Shown here: piece after piece, positions 25,009 through 32,782 of the stretch
Numbering within the stretch: position 1 is the first letter of the stretch
Layout: the number at the start of each line of letters is the position of its first letter
NCBI GenBank assembly: GCA_965277595.1
Contig: CBDIDH010000001.1
Location: 1,798,001-1,862,000 of the forward strand
Source: CBDIDH01 sp965277595
Lineage (GTDB): Bacteria > Planctomycetota > Planctomycetia > Isosphaerales > Isosphaeraceae
DNA: 64,000 nucleotides
Direction of reading: 5' to 3'
Position numbers and translations under genes: made by a program
Notes under the pieces: model-generated
Databases searched by the model: none
What the model was told of the DNA's origin: nothing
What the model saw: only the letters and a program-made list of their open reading frames with translations

Positions 25009-27063
25009 ATGGACACGCACACGCTGGAACTTCTGGAGTTTGACAAGGTCCGCGCCCTTGTCGCGGCTCGGGCGGCCTGTTCGCTCGGCAAGGATGCCGC
25101 GCGTCGGATGGAGCCGTCCCGCGATCCCGGCGAGGTCCGCGAACGGCAGGCGCTCACGACCGAGATGGCCGACGCGCTTTCGGCCGGTCTCAGCCCCCCT
25201 TTCGGCGGACTTCACGATGTTCGCGCGCACACGCGACGCGCGCAAACCGGCGCGACCCTTTCGGCCGAGGAACTGGCCGAGATTGTCGAGACCCTCCGCG
25301 CCGTCGGCAATCTTGACCAGTGGCTCGGCCGCGTCGGCGACGAGTTTCCCCGGCTCGGCGGTTTAAGGCCGGGCGTTGGCGAGTTCTCGGGCGTTGTCAA
25401 CGCGATCGAATCGTGCCTCGACGACCGCGGCAAGGTGCTCGACACCGCCAGTCGCAAGCTCTCCACGATTCGGGCCGAGATGGGCAAGGCCGAGGAACGG
25501 ATTCAGGAAACCTTGCGGAAGATGCTCCGCTCGCCCGAACTGAGGCGAATCCTGCGCTACCCGAATTTCACGATGGTCGGCCACCATTACGTCTTGCCGA
25601 TCGCCAAGGAACATCGAGGCGAGATTCAAGGGTCTGTTCATCGGACGAGCGCCAGCAATGAAACCGTCTTCGTCGAGCCGCAGGCCATCGCCGAACAATC
25701 GGCGCAGCTTTCCTTCCTCCGCGCCCGCGAGGCGAAAGAGGTGCGTCGGATTCTCCGATGGCTGAGCGCCCAGGTGGGCCAGGTGGGTGAGTCTTTACTG
25801 GGCAGTCTCGACAACCTCGCCGACCTCGACCTGATCCACGCGCGCGGCCGGTACAGTCTCGACTATCGACTCACGCCCCCCGACTTCAACACCGAAGGCC
25901 GCCTCGCCCTCCGCGGCGCTCGCCACCCGCTTCTGGAAGCTCTCTTTCGCTCCGATCCGGCTGTTTCTCGACCTTCCGCCGAGACCGAAGACGCCCCCGT
26001 CATTCTTCCCACGCCCCCGGCCGACCCGCCCCGGCGAACGGTGGTACCGATCGACATTCATCTGGGTTTACAGTTCTGTCTTCTGGTCGTGACGGGTCCG
26101 AACACGGGGGGAAAGACCGTGGCGATCAAGACCGTGGGTTTGCTGGCCTTGATGGCCCAATCGGGCCTGCACATCCCGGCGAACGAGGGGTCTCAACTGC
26201 CGATCTTCGACGAGGTTCTCGCCGACATCGGTGACGAGCAGAGTCTGGAACAGTCGCTTTCCACCTTCTCCTCGCACATCCGCCGCGTGACTGACATTCT
26301 TGGCAAGGCGACGGAACGCTCGCTCGTCATGCTCGACGAGATGGGCGCGGGGACCGATCCCGCCGAAGGGGCCGCTCTCGGCCGGGCGATTCTCGACGAG
26401 CTGGACAGCATCGGCTGTCGGGCGATCGTCACGACGCACATCGGCGACTTGAAAACGTATGCGTTCACGAACCCCCGCGCGGAGAATGCCGCGGTCGAGT
26501 TTGATCTCGAAACACTTTTACCCCGCTATCGACTGCACATCGGCGACATCGGCCAGTCGAACGCTCTTCAGATTGCCCGACGCCTCAGCCTGCCCGAGCA
26601 TGTTGTCAGCCGCGCGGGGCGATATCTGGAAGAGAGCCGGGGGGGGCAGGAACCCGAGATGGCGATCGTACAAAAACTCCGCCAGGATGCCGAGTCGGCC
26701 CGCCAGTCGGCCCTCGCCGCGCAGGCCGAGGCCGAACGAAGCCGCGAGGCATTAAACCAGCGTCTTGGCGACCTTCAGCGTCAGGCCGAGAACGATGACC
26801 GGATTGATGAGGCCCGCGCCCGCCTCCAGCCTGGCGACCGCGTCGTCGTCGCCCGGTTCGGATACGACCGCCCCGGTCGAGTCGTGAAGCTTGACCCTCG
26901 CAAGAAATCCGCGGTCGTCGCGATCGGCCAGATGCAATGGGACGTCAAGCTCGACGAGCTGATTCCCCAGATGTTGAAGACCCCCGAAGTCCCCCCCGGC
27001 CGAGTCAACTCCGCTTCCTCCCGCCCCGCCCCGAAGCTGGAACGCTTCCGCGACGAGCCCTGA
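25009..27063 (+). CDS. mutS2: MutS2-family ATPase lacking the Smr nuclease domain
   Basis: A DNA-structure or ribosome-rescue ATPase of the MutS2 family, 684 residues against roughly 780 usual. The N-terminal core (FDKVRALVAARAACSLGKDA), the lever region and the ABC ATPase are clear: Walker A GPNTGGKT near residue 363, Walker B VMLDEMGAGTDP and the H-loop TTHIGDLK. A coiled coil and a KOW-like domain (LQPGDRVVVARFGYDRPGRV) follow. The chain then ends in a short Pro/Arg tail at 27063, so the C-terminal Smr endonuclease domain is absent. No Smr-like frame follows, so it is not a frameshift. Confidence 0.9.
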   Translation: MDTHTLELLEFDKVRALVAARAACSLGKDAARRMEPSRDPGEVRERQALTTEMADALSAGLSPPFGGLHDVRAHTRRAQTGATLSAEELAEIVETLRAVGNLDQWLGRVGDEFPRLGGLRPGVGEFSGVVNAIESCLDDRGKVLDTASRKLSTIRAEMGKAEERIQETLRKMLRSPELRRILRYPNFTMVGHHYVLPIAKEHRGEIQGSVHRTSASNETVFVEPQAIAEQSAQLSFLRAREAKEVRRILRWLSAQVGQVGESLLGSLDNLADLDLIHARGRYSLDYRLTPPDFNTEGRLALRGARHPLLEALFRSDPAVSRPSAETEDAPVILPTPPADPPRRTVVPIDIHLGLQFCLLVVTGPNTGGKTVAIKTVGLLALMAQSGLHIPANEGSQLPIFDEVLADIGDEQSLEQSLSTFSSHIRRVTDILGKATERSLVMLDEMGAGTDPAEGAALGRAILDELDSIGCRAIVTTHIGDLKTYAFTNPRAENAAVEFDLETLLPRYRLHIGDIGQSNALQIARRLSLPEHVVSRAGRYLEESRGGQEPEMAIVQKLRQDAESARQSALAAQAEAERSREALNQRLGDLQRQAENDDRIDEARARLQPGDRVVVARFGYDRPGRVVKLDPRKKSAVVAIGQMQWDVKLDELIPQMLKTPEVPPGRVNSASSRPAPKLERFRDEP

Positions 27064-27094
27064 GAGCGTTGATCCTCACTCATCAGCCGCACCA

Positions 27095-27122
27095 ACAAAA
27101 AACCCCCGCGAGTGCGGGGGTT
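27095..27122 (-). terminator. Rho-independent terminator of the tRNA-Asp gene
   Basis: On the minus strand a 7-bp GC stem (CCCCCGC, GCGGGGG at 27103-27120, extended by two A-T pairs) with a 4-nt loop is followed by TTTTTTG. It lies 16 bp past the tRNA 3' end, and 30-odd bp after the convergent mutS2 stop. Confidence 0.9.
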
Positions 27123-27138
27123 CCTAGTTCAGCTTCAG

Positions 27139-27212
27139 CGAGGATGACGGGGCTCGAACCCGCAACCTCCGGCGTGACAGGCCGGTGCTCTAACCAATTG
27201 AGCTACATCCCC
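27139..27212 (-). tRNA. tRNA-Asp (anticodon GTC)
   Basis: A 74-nt cloverleaf on the minus strand. The acceptor arm is GGGGATG paired with CATCCTC, with one G-T wobble. The D arm is in TAGCTCAATTGGTTAGAGCA, the anticodon stem CCGGC/GCCGG holds loop CTGTCAC, giving anticodon GTC, and the T arm GCGGG-TTCGAGC-CCCGT is canonical. The discriminator base is G, as expected for tRNA-Asp. CCA is not encoded. Confidence 0.97.
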
Positions 27213-27366
27213 AATGCCGCATCGACCCGGCTGGTGAGAAACCATTTAAGCCGACACCCCGAGAGATGTCAAGAGCCCGGTCGGGTCGGCCATTCCATTT
27301 TTCCAACCTGGGTGTGAACAGGTTTTCAAAACATGGATTGACGCTGACTTTTGGTTGGTCCATATC

Positions 27367-28245
27367 CTAGGATTTGGCGGTTCCGCCAGGTCGACCCTTG
27401 ACGGGCTTGGCGGCCTTGGAAACTTCCTTGACAAGGGCGGGGGGCGCCTCGGCCGGCTTGGCGGCGGCCTTGAGGGGCTCTTTTTCCTTGGCCTTGGGTT
27501 GATCTTTAGGCTTCGCGGTGGCGCGAGGGGCCGAGGCGGCGTGCTTGGCGGCGGCGTGGGCGTCGGCGGCGTTGGCCAGACCGGTCGGGCAGACCTTGCG
27601 GAGTTCACAACGAGGGCAGTCGGGAATCCCTTCGACGCAGGTGTCGTGCGCCAGGTCTTCAAGAAGGTCGACGAACTCGGGGCCGCGGTTCTTGGGCACG
27701 GCGCGTTCGAGGAGCGAGCGGAGCGAGGCGTCGTCGGTCTCGGTCTCGGCGATGCCGAGGCGGACGAGAGCGCGTCGGGTTGGCGGGTCGACGGGAATGG
27801 CGTGGCCGCCGAGAGCCTGCGAGACGACCGTGGCCTCGACGTAGTCGGACCCAAAGGCCTCGTACTCGGCCAGGGTCTTGAGAGATTCCTTGAGCGGTTT
27901 CTTGGTCAGGGCTTCGAGCGTGAAGGCGTACGTCTTCTCGAAAAGCTGGCGGAGGAACCGGCGCAGGCGTTGCGCGCGCAGCTCGGCATCGGGCAGGCCG
28001 GCGAGGGTGTTTTGAATCTCTTCCAGAGAACTGACGCGGACCTCATTCCAGTCGAAGAAATCGTCCTTGAACCGCGAGAGCGACTGGTTCGCCTGTTCGC
28101 GGGTCGTTCCTTCGTGGCAGATCCCGTAAATCACCGCTTCGAGCACGGTCAAGCGGGCCGGGCCGCGTTCCGGCTTGGGCTTGTACCGCTTTTTCAAGAG
28201 GGTGTGGATCTCGTTGAGGAACTGCGCTTTACTTTGTGAAGCCAT
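27367..28245 (-). CDS. HhH-GPD (endonuclease III-like) protein with basic C-terminal tail
   Basis: A base-excision-repair fold protein of about 292 residues from the ATG at 28245. The iron-sulfur loop of the EndoIII family is intact, C-X6-C-X2-C-X5-C in CVEGIPDCPRCELRKVC, and the conserved Asp region is IPVDPPTRRAL. The hairpin before it reads YEAFGSDYVEATVV, where EndoIII has LPGVGRKTA: the catalytic Lys and the HhH glycines are lost. Residues from about 225 on form a Lys/Ala/Pro tail similar to the H1-like protein. It may be a non-lyase glycosylase or a binding protein. It is last in the nusA operon direction. Confidence 0.8.
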   Translation of the reverse strand: MASQSKAQFLNEIHTLLKKRYKPKPERGPARLTVLEAVIYGICHEGTTREQANQSLSRFKDDFFDWNEVRVSSLEEIQNTLAGLPDAELRAQRLRRFLRQLFEKTYAFTLEALTKKPLKESLKTLAEYEAFGSDYVEATVVSQALGGHAIPVDPPTRRALVRLGIAETETDDASLRSLLERAVPKNRGPEFVDLLEDLAHDTCVEGIPDCPRCELRKVCPTGLANAADAHAAAKHAASAPRATAKPKDQPKAKEKEPLKAAAKPAEAPPALVKEVSKAAKPVKGRPGGTAKS

Positions 28246-28342
28246 GTGCGTTTTCTTGCGTTGCCGTGGTGGATTGGAGGTCAATCGGGCCGGAAAAGGG
28301 GCGTCACGACTCGGTTCAAATCAGGTCAGCTCGGGGCAGTCT

Positions 28343-28822
28343 TCAATCGTCGTCCGCGGCGTCTTCGTCTTCGTCGTCCTCCTCGTCCTCGTCCTCGTCC
28401 TCGAAATCATCGTCGTCGTCCGCAACAGCCTTCGCGGTTTCGGGCTCGGTCGTCGAGGGAGTCGATGGCTCGCGGCGGTCGGAGGCGAGGGCGTCGTCAA
28501 TGAGGCGGGCCATGTCGATGGAACGCTTCACGCTATCGTCGCGTTTGAAGGAGAGGACCGGGGTCGACCGGGTCTGAAGTCGCGCGGCGACTTTCGCCTG
28601 AAGGAAGCCGGTGGCGTGCTTGAGGCCGCGAAGGGCGGTTTCTTGCTCGCCGGGCGTGCCCATGATCGAGACGAAAATGGAGGCGTTGTGAAGGTCGCCC
28701 GAGACCTCGACGCGGAGGACGGTGACGGCGCGAACGCGAGGGTCGGCGACGTCGAAGAGGATCGCCGAGGCGACCACTTCTCGGATCGCCTCGGCAATGC
28801 GGAGGCTTCGGTGCGAGGGCAT
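28343..28822 (-). CDS. rbfA: Ribosome-binding factor A
   Basis: A cold-shock-type 30S maturation factor of the KH-like RbfA fold. The match runs over residues 1-110 (RSLRIAEAIREVVASAILFD, DPRVRAVTVLRVEVSGDLHN, ATGFLQAKVAARLQTRSTPV). The ATG at 28822 gives the standard family N-terminus, 7 bp after the upstream stop. The last 25 residues are almost pure Asp/Glu, an acidic tail not found in E. coli RbfA. It lies in the nusA-infB-DUF503-rbfA order typical of bacteria. Confidence 0.92.
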   Translation of the reverse strand: MPSHRSLRIAEAIREVVASAILFDVADPRVRAVTVLRVEVSGDLHNASIFVSIMGTPGEQETALRGLKHATGFLQAKVAARLQTRSTPVLSFKRDDSVKRSIDMARLIDDALASDRREPSTPSTTEPETAKAVADDDDDFEDEDEDEEDDEDEDAADDD

Positions 28823-28829
28823 GGGGCGA

Positions 28830-29111
28830 TCAAACCTCGGTGATGGCGTGACCCTGGACCTCGGCCCGGGGGTGGGCGGCGACGGCGTCGGCGACACGTT
28901 CGAGGGTCTCTCTCGCGTCGCGGCGGGTTCGCCCCACGGCGGCGGCCACGAGGATCGCCGAGTCGGCGCCTTGCTCGCCTTCGGACCCGGCGACCGAGAT
29001 GTTGAAATGTCGGTGCAACTTGTCCATGATCGCCTGTAACTGCCGACGCATCTCGCGAGGAGAGGACGCCGGATGGAACCGAAGGTCGAGGCGAAGCGTC
29101 ACGACGGTCAA
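28830..29111 (-). CDS. DUF503 family protein (YlxP-like)
   Basis: A small (about 93-residue) cytoplasmic protein of the YlxP/DUF503 family, usually encoded between infB and rbfA. The pattern TLRLDLRFHPASSPREMRRQ followed by DKLHRHFNISVAGSEGEQG fits the family start. Its role is unsettled, though a link to ribosome maturation is suggested by context. No ATG is available: the TTG at 29111, with GGGGG 6 bp upstream, is preferred; TTG 29132 and GTG 29102 are alternatives. Confidence 0.85.
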   Translation of the reverse strand: MTVVTLRLDLRFHPASSPREMRRQLQAIMDKLHRHFNISVAGSEGEQGADSAILVAAAVGRTRRDARETLERVADAVAAHPRAEVQGHAITEV

Positions 29112-29218
29112 CGAACACCCCCAACGGCCCAAAAAAGGCCGACCGGAACGCCGCGCCCGGAACCCAGTTCGAGGTTCCTGAGCCGCGGCGCTCCTTTGTT
29201 GAGGGCCTGGCCGGTCGA

Positions 29219-32200
29219 TCAGAGCGTTCTGCGGATCTCGTCGATCCGGTACGCCTCGATCACGTCGTCCGACTTGAGGTCGTCAAAGTTGGTGATCTTG
29301 ATCCCGCACTCAAAGCCCTCGCGGACCTCCTTGACATCGTCCTTGAACCGCTTGAGGGCCTCGACCGTTCCCTTGTAGATCTCTCGACCTTCGCGGATCA
29401 GGCGAGCCTTGGCGGCGCGTTCGATCGTGCCTTGCGTGACGAAACAGCCGGCGACCGCCCCCACCTTGGAGATCTTGAAGACCTGGCGAACGACCGCGCG
29501 GCCGAGGTGAACTTCCTTGATTTCGGGGACAAGCATCCCCTCGACGGCCTTCTTGATCTCGTCGGTGACCTGATAAATGATGTCGTACCGGCGGATCTCG
29601 ATGTTTTTCTCGTCGGCGAGGGTGACCGCCCTGTCTTCGGGAGCGACCCGGAAGCCGATGACGATCGCCTGCGAGGCATCGGCCAGAAGGATGTCGCTCT
29701 CGGAGATGCCACCGACCCCCTTGAGGAGGACCCGGATGGGCACCTCGGCATTTTCCAGCTTCTCAAGCTCCTTGAGAAGGGCTTCGAGCGATCCCTGAAC
29801 GTCGGTCTTGAGGATCAGGTTGAGGCTCTTGACCTTCTGCTCGGCCATCTTGCTGTAGAGATTTTCGAGCGTGATCGACTGCCGTTCGCCGAGGGCGACG
29901 CCTCGGGTCCGGAAGCGTCGAGCCACGGCGATCTCACGAGCGTGCGAGATGTCGTCAACGACCGCGAATTTCTCACCGGCGGTCGGCACCTCGTCCAGCC
30001 CCGAAACCTCGACGGGCATCGACGGACCGGCCTCGGTGACCGATCGCCCCTTGTCGTCGAAGAGGGCGCGAACGCGGCCGAAGCCGTCGCCGCAGACCAT
30101 CACGTCGCCGACCTTGAGGGTGCCGTCCTGCACCAGGACGGTCGCCACGACGCCGCGACCTTCGGAGATCGAGGCTTCGAGGCAGGTGCCCTTGGCGGGG
30201 CGCTTGGGGTTCGCCTTCAGGTCGGTCCGAAGCTCGGCGACGATCTGGAGCATTTCCAGAAGCTCGGGAATGCCGAGGCCGGAGAGCGCGGAGGTCTTGA
30301 TGACGGGGGTATCGCCGCCGTATTCCTCGGGAACAAGTTCTTGCTGCGAGAGTTCGCCATAGATCTTGTTGAGGTTGACGTTGGGCAGGTCGATCTTGTT
30401 GAGGGCGACGACGATCGGCACGTTGGCGGCCTTGGCGTGGGCGATCGCCTCCTGCGTCTGCGGCATCACGCCGTCGTCCGCCGCGACGACGAGGACGACG
30501 ATGTCGGTGACGTTCGCCCCTCGGGCACGCATGGCGGTAAAGGCTTCGTGGCCGGGGGTGTCGACGAAGGTGATCGGGTGCCCGTCGTGTTCGACGGTGT
30601 AGGCGCCGATGTGCTGGGTGATCCCGCCGCTTTCGGACTGAACGACGTTCGCCTTGCGGATGCGGTCGAGGAGCGAGGTCTTGCCGTGGTCGACGTGGCC
30701 GAGGATCGTGATCACCGGCGGTCGGGCGACGAGGTCTTCGGGCGCGGTGTCGTCGGGTCCGAGCGATTCGAGCATCGCGTCTTCGGCGGTCCGCTCGTGA
30801 ACGATTTCCAGCTCGACGCCGAATTCGAGGGCGAGCATCTGCGCCGATTCCTCGTCGAGGTTGGCGTTGATGCTGACGAGTTGCCCCATGTTCGTCATCA
30901 GGCGCTTGATGAGATCATTGGCGCGAACGCCGATGGCCTCGGAAAGGCTGCGGATGTTAATGGGGGGTTCGATCTCGGCGTGCGACTTGCGCGAAGGGGA
31001 AACGGCGGCGCGATGGCCCCCCTTCTGCCCACGTCGGCCCCCGGATCGATTTCGCTTGGCTTCTTCTTCTTCATTGAGCAAGGCCGCGGCCGGAACCGGG
31101 CCGGAGGCAACGCGACGCTCACTGGCGCGTTCGGTCCGCTTGGCGCGACGCCCGGCGCGGTCGGCCGGGGTGCCGAGCCGAGCGGCTCCTTTCTTGCGTT
31201 CTTCTTCCTCGTCGGTCATCGGCGGCGGCGGAGCCGCCGGGGCCGCGGCGCCTGGCGCGTTCAAGGGCCGACGAAGCGTTGGTCCGGGGGGTCCGCCGCC
31301 GGGGCGGCCGGTCAGGCCGCTCGACGGAGCGCCGGCGGGACGACCGCCACCGGCGAGGCCAGGGCCGGAGCCAGGGCGACCGGGAGCGCCGGGCCGGGTC
31401 GTGCCCGGGGCCTGCGTGCCAAGCTGGCCGGCGGACATCATCGCCCGCAGTTCCTCGGGCGTGTACCGCTTCTCGGGGCGTTGCGTCTTGACCTCGGGAC
31501 CGGCCGGGCGGTTGCCGCCGGGAGGGCCGCCGCCGGGCCTGCGCATCTGCGAAGGGGGGCTGCTCGCGGCGGCGACGGTGGGCAAGGGTCGTCGCGTCCC
31601 TCCCGAAACGTCGCGCCTGGGCTCGGAGCCGCCGGGACCGGAATCCTCGCGCGGCCGGTTACCGCCTTGCGGCGCGCCTGTCGGCGGCGTGGCGGAACGA
31701 CCGGCCGAGTGGCGGATGCCGGTCGGCGAGATGTAGTCGCTTCGCTTCAAGGGGGGCGGAGTGCTCGGGTTGGGTCGAAGGTCAGGCTGAGGCGCGGGGG
31801 GCCGGACCGGCGCTTGCGAGCCGCCGCCGCCGCCGCCGCCACTGGTGGTGGGCGTTCCACGGTGGGGCGTGTGGCCGGAGAGCGGTCCACCGCCGGATCG
31901 CGGCGGTGAGGAGAGCCCCCCTCGACTCGCCAGAGGGCCGGGCGTGGGGGGCTGAGCCGTCCCCGGGCCGGGACCTGATCCCGCGGCCGAGCCGGTTCCC
32001 GGGGCGCTCGCCGTCGGAGCCTGCGGGCTCGCGGGGCGCGAGGGGGCGACCGGCGCCGAGCCGGAGACCGGGGCGGCGGTGAAGGCCGGTGAGGCCGGCG
32101 CCGGGTGCGCCGGGGCGTGCGGCTTCATCGCGGGGGCGTGGCCCGCGGCGGGGTGCGGCGACGGAGAGGCCGACTCCCCTGGGGAAACGGTCGCGGTCCC

Positions 32201-32575
32201 CGAGGCGGCTGGGGCCGTCTGGGCGGTGCCGTGCCGCGATTCCGCGGTCGCTGACGAGCTAATGACGGGCGTCTCCGGAGGGGTGGGACGAGGAGCCGGC
32301 TTGGCGGGGGATGCGACGGCGACAGTCTGGGGCGCGGCCTCGCTCGCCGTTGGCGTCGCGGGCCGGGGCGCGGGTGAGGACCGAGGCGGAGTCGAGGGGG
32401 AAGGAGGCGGCGACTCGGGCGCCCGCATCAACTCCTTGATCCGGTCGACCATCGGCGGATCGAGGCTTGCCAGAGCGCTCGCCTTGACGTCGAGTCCCCA
32501 TTTCTGGATCCGTTCAAGCAGTTCCGGGCTCTTCAGGCCCAGTTCTTTCGCCAACTCGTGGACACGGGTGGACAA
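29219..32575 (-). CDS. infB: Translation initiation factor IF-2
   Basis: GTPase that places initiator tRNA on the 30S subunit. The N-terminal IF2_N module is RVHELAKELGLKSPELLERI. A very long Pro/Gly/Ala/Ser/Arg linker fills about residues 55-480. The G domain follows: G1 GHVDHGKT near residue 628, G3 DTPGHE, G4 NKID and G5 SAL. Domains II-IV complete a length of about 1118. The first frame codon is a TTG at 32581 only 2 bp from AGGAGG; the TTG at 32575 has proper spacing (8 bp) and is chosen. It is 200 bp downstream of nusA. Confidence 0.95.
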   Translation of the reverse strand: MSTRVHELAKELGLKSPELLERIQKWGLDVKASALASLDPPMVDRIKELMRAPESPPPSPSTPPRSSPAPRPATPTASEAAPQTVAVASPAKPAPRPTPPETPVISSSATAESRHGTAQTAPAASGTATVSPGESASPSPHPAAGHAPAMKPHAPAHPAPASPAFTAAPVSGSAPVAPSRPASPQAPTASAPGTGSAAGSGPGPGTAQPPTPGPLASRGGLSSPPRSGGGPLSGHTPHRGTPTTSGGGGGGGSQAPVRPPAPQPDLRPNPSTPPPLKRSDYISPTGIRHSAGRSATPPTGAPQGGNRPREDSGPGGSEPRRDVSGGTRRPLPTVAAASSPPSQMRRPGGGPPGGNRPAGPEVKTQRPEKRYTPEELRAMMSAGQLGTQAPGTTRPGAPGRPGSGPGLAGGGRPAGAPSSGLTGRPGGGPPGPTLRRPLNAPGAAAPAAPPPPMTDEEEERKKGAARLGTPADRAGRRAKRTERASERRVASGPVPAAALLNEEEEAKRNRSGGRRGQKGGHRAAVSPSRKSHAEIEPPINIRSLSEAIGVRANDLIKRLMTNMGQLVSINANLDEESAQMLALEFGVELEIVHERTAEDAMLESLGPDDTAPEDLVARPPVITILGHVDHGKTSLLDRIRKANVVQSESGGITQHIGAYTVEHDGHPITFVDTPGHEAFTAMRARGANVTDIVVLVVAADDGVMPQTQEAIAHAKAANVPIVVALNKIDLPNVNLNKIYGELSQQELVPEEYGGDTPVIKTSALSGLGIPELLEMLQIVAELRTDLKANPKRPAKGTCLEASISEGRGVVATVLVQDGTLKVGDVMVCGDGFGRVRALFDDKGRSVTEAGPSMPVEVSGLDEVPTAGEKFAVVDDISHAREIAVARRFRTRGVALGERQSITLENLYSKMAEQKVKSLNLILKTDVQGSLEALLKELEKLENAEVPIRVLLKGVGGISESDILLADASQAIVIGFRVAPEDRAVTLADEKNIEIRRYDIIYQVTDEIKKAVEGMLVPEIKEVHLGRAVVRQVFKISKVGAVAGCFVTQGTIERAAKARLIREGREIYKGTVEALKRFKDDVKEVREGFECGIKITNFDDLKSDDVIEAYRIDEIRRTL

Positions 32576-32782
32576 CGGCAACTCCTCCTGGGTGGGGCCC
32601 CGGCCCTGCTGCCGGTCTGGCCCGATCGATCGGTATTATGTCCTCTCCCGACCGGTCAGACCAAGGCCAATCTTGGCGGCGCCACCCGTGAACCGGTTAA
32701 CCGGCTCGGGGGTTGCCCCCCCGAAAGGGGGCGGCGTGGTCGACGCGATCGGGCCGCGGGGGCGGCTCGCCCGTGCGGCACC

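Noticed and set aside
25009..27140. Frameshift as the cause of the missing Smr domain of MutS2
   Set aside because: The sequence after the stop is a short spacer, a terminator and a tRNA gene, so no Smr coding sequence could be restored.
29432..31909. Long plus-strand open frame (about 825 codons) opposite infB
   Set aside because: It mirrors the GC-rich, low-complexity IF-2 linker; the translated protein is compositionally odd and infB on the minus strand is unmistakable.
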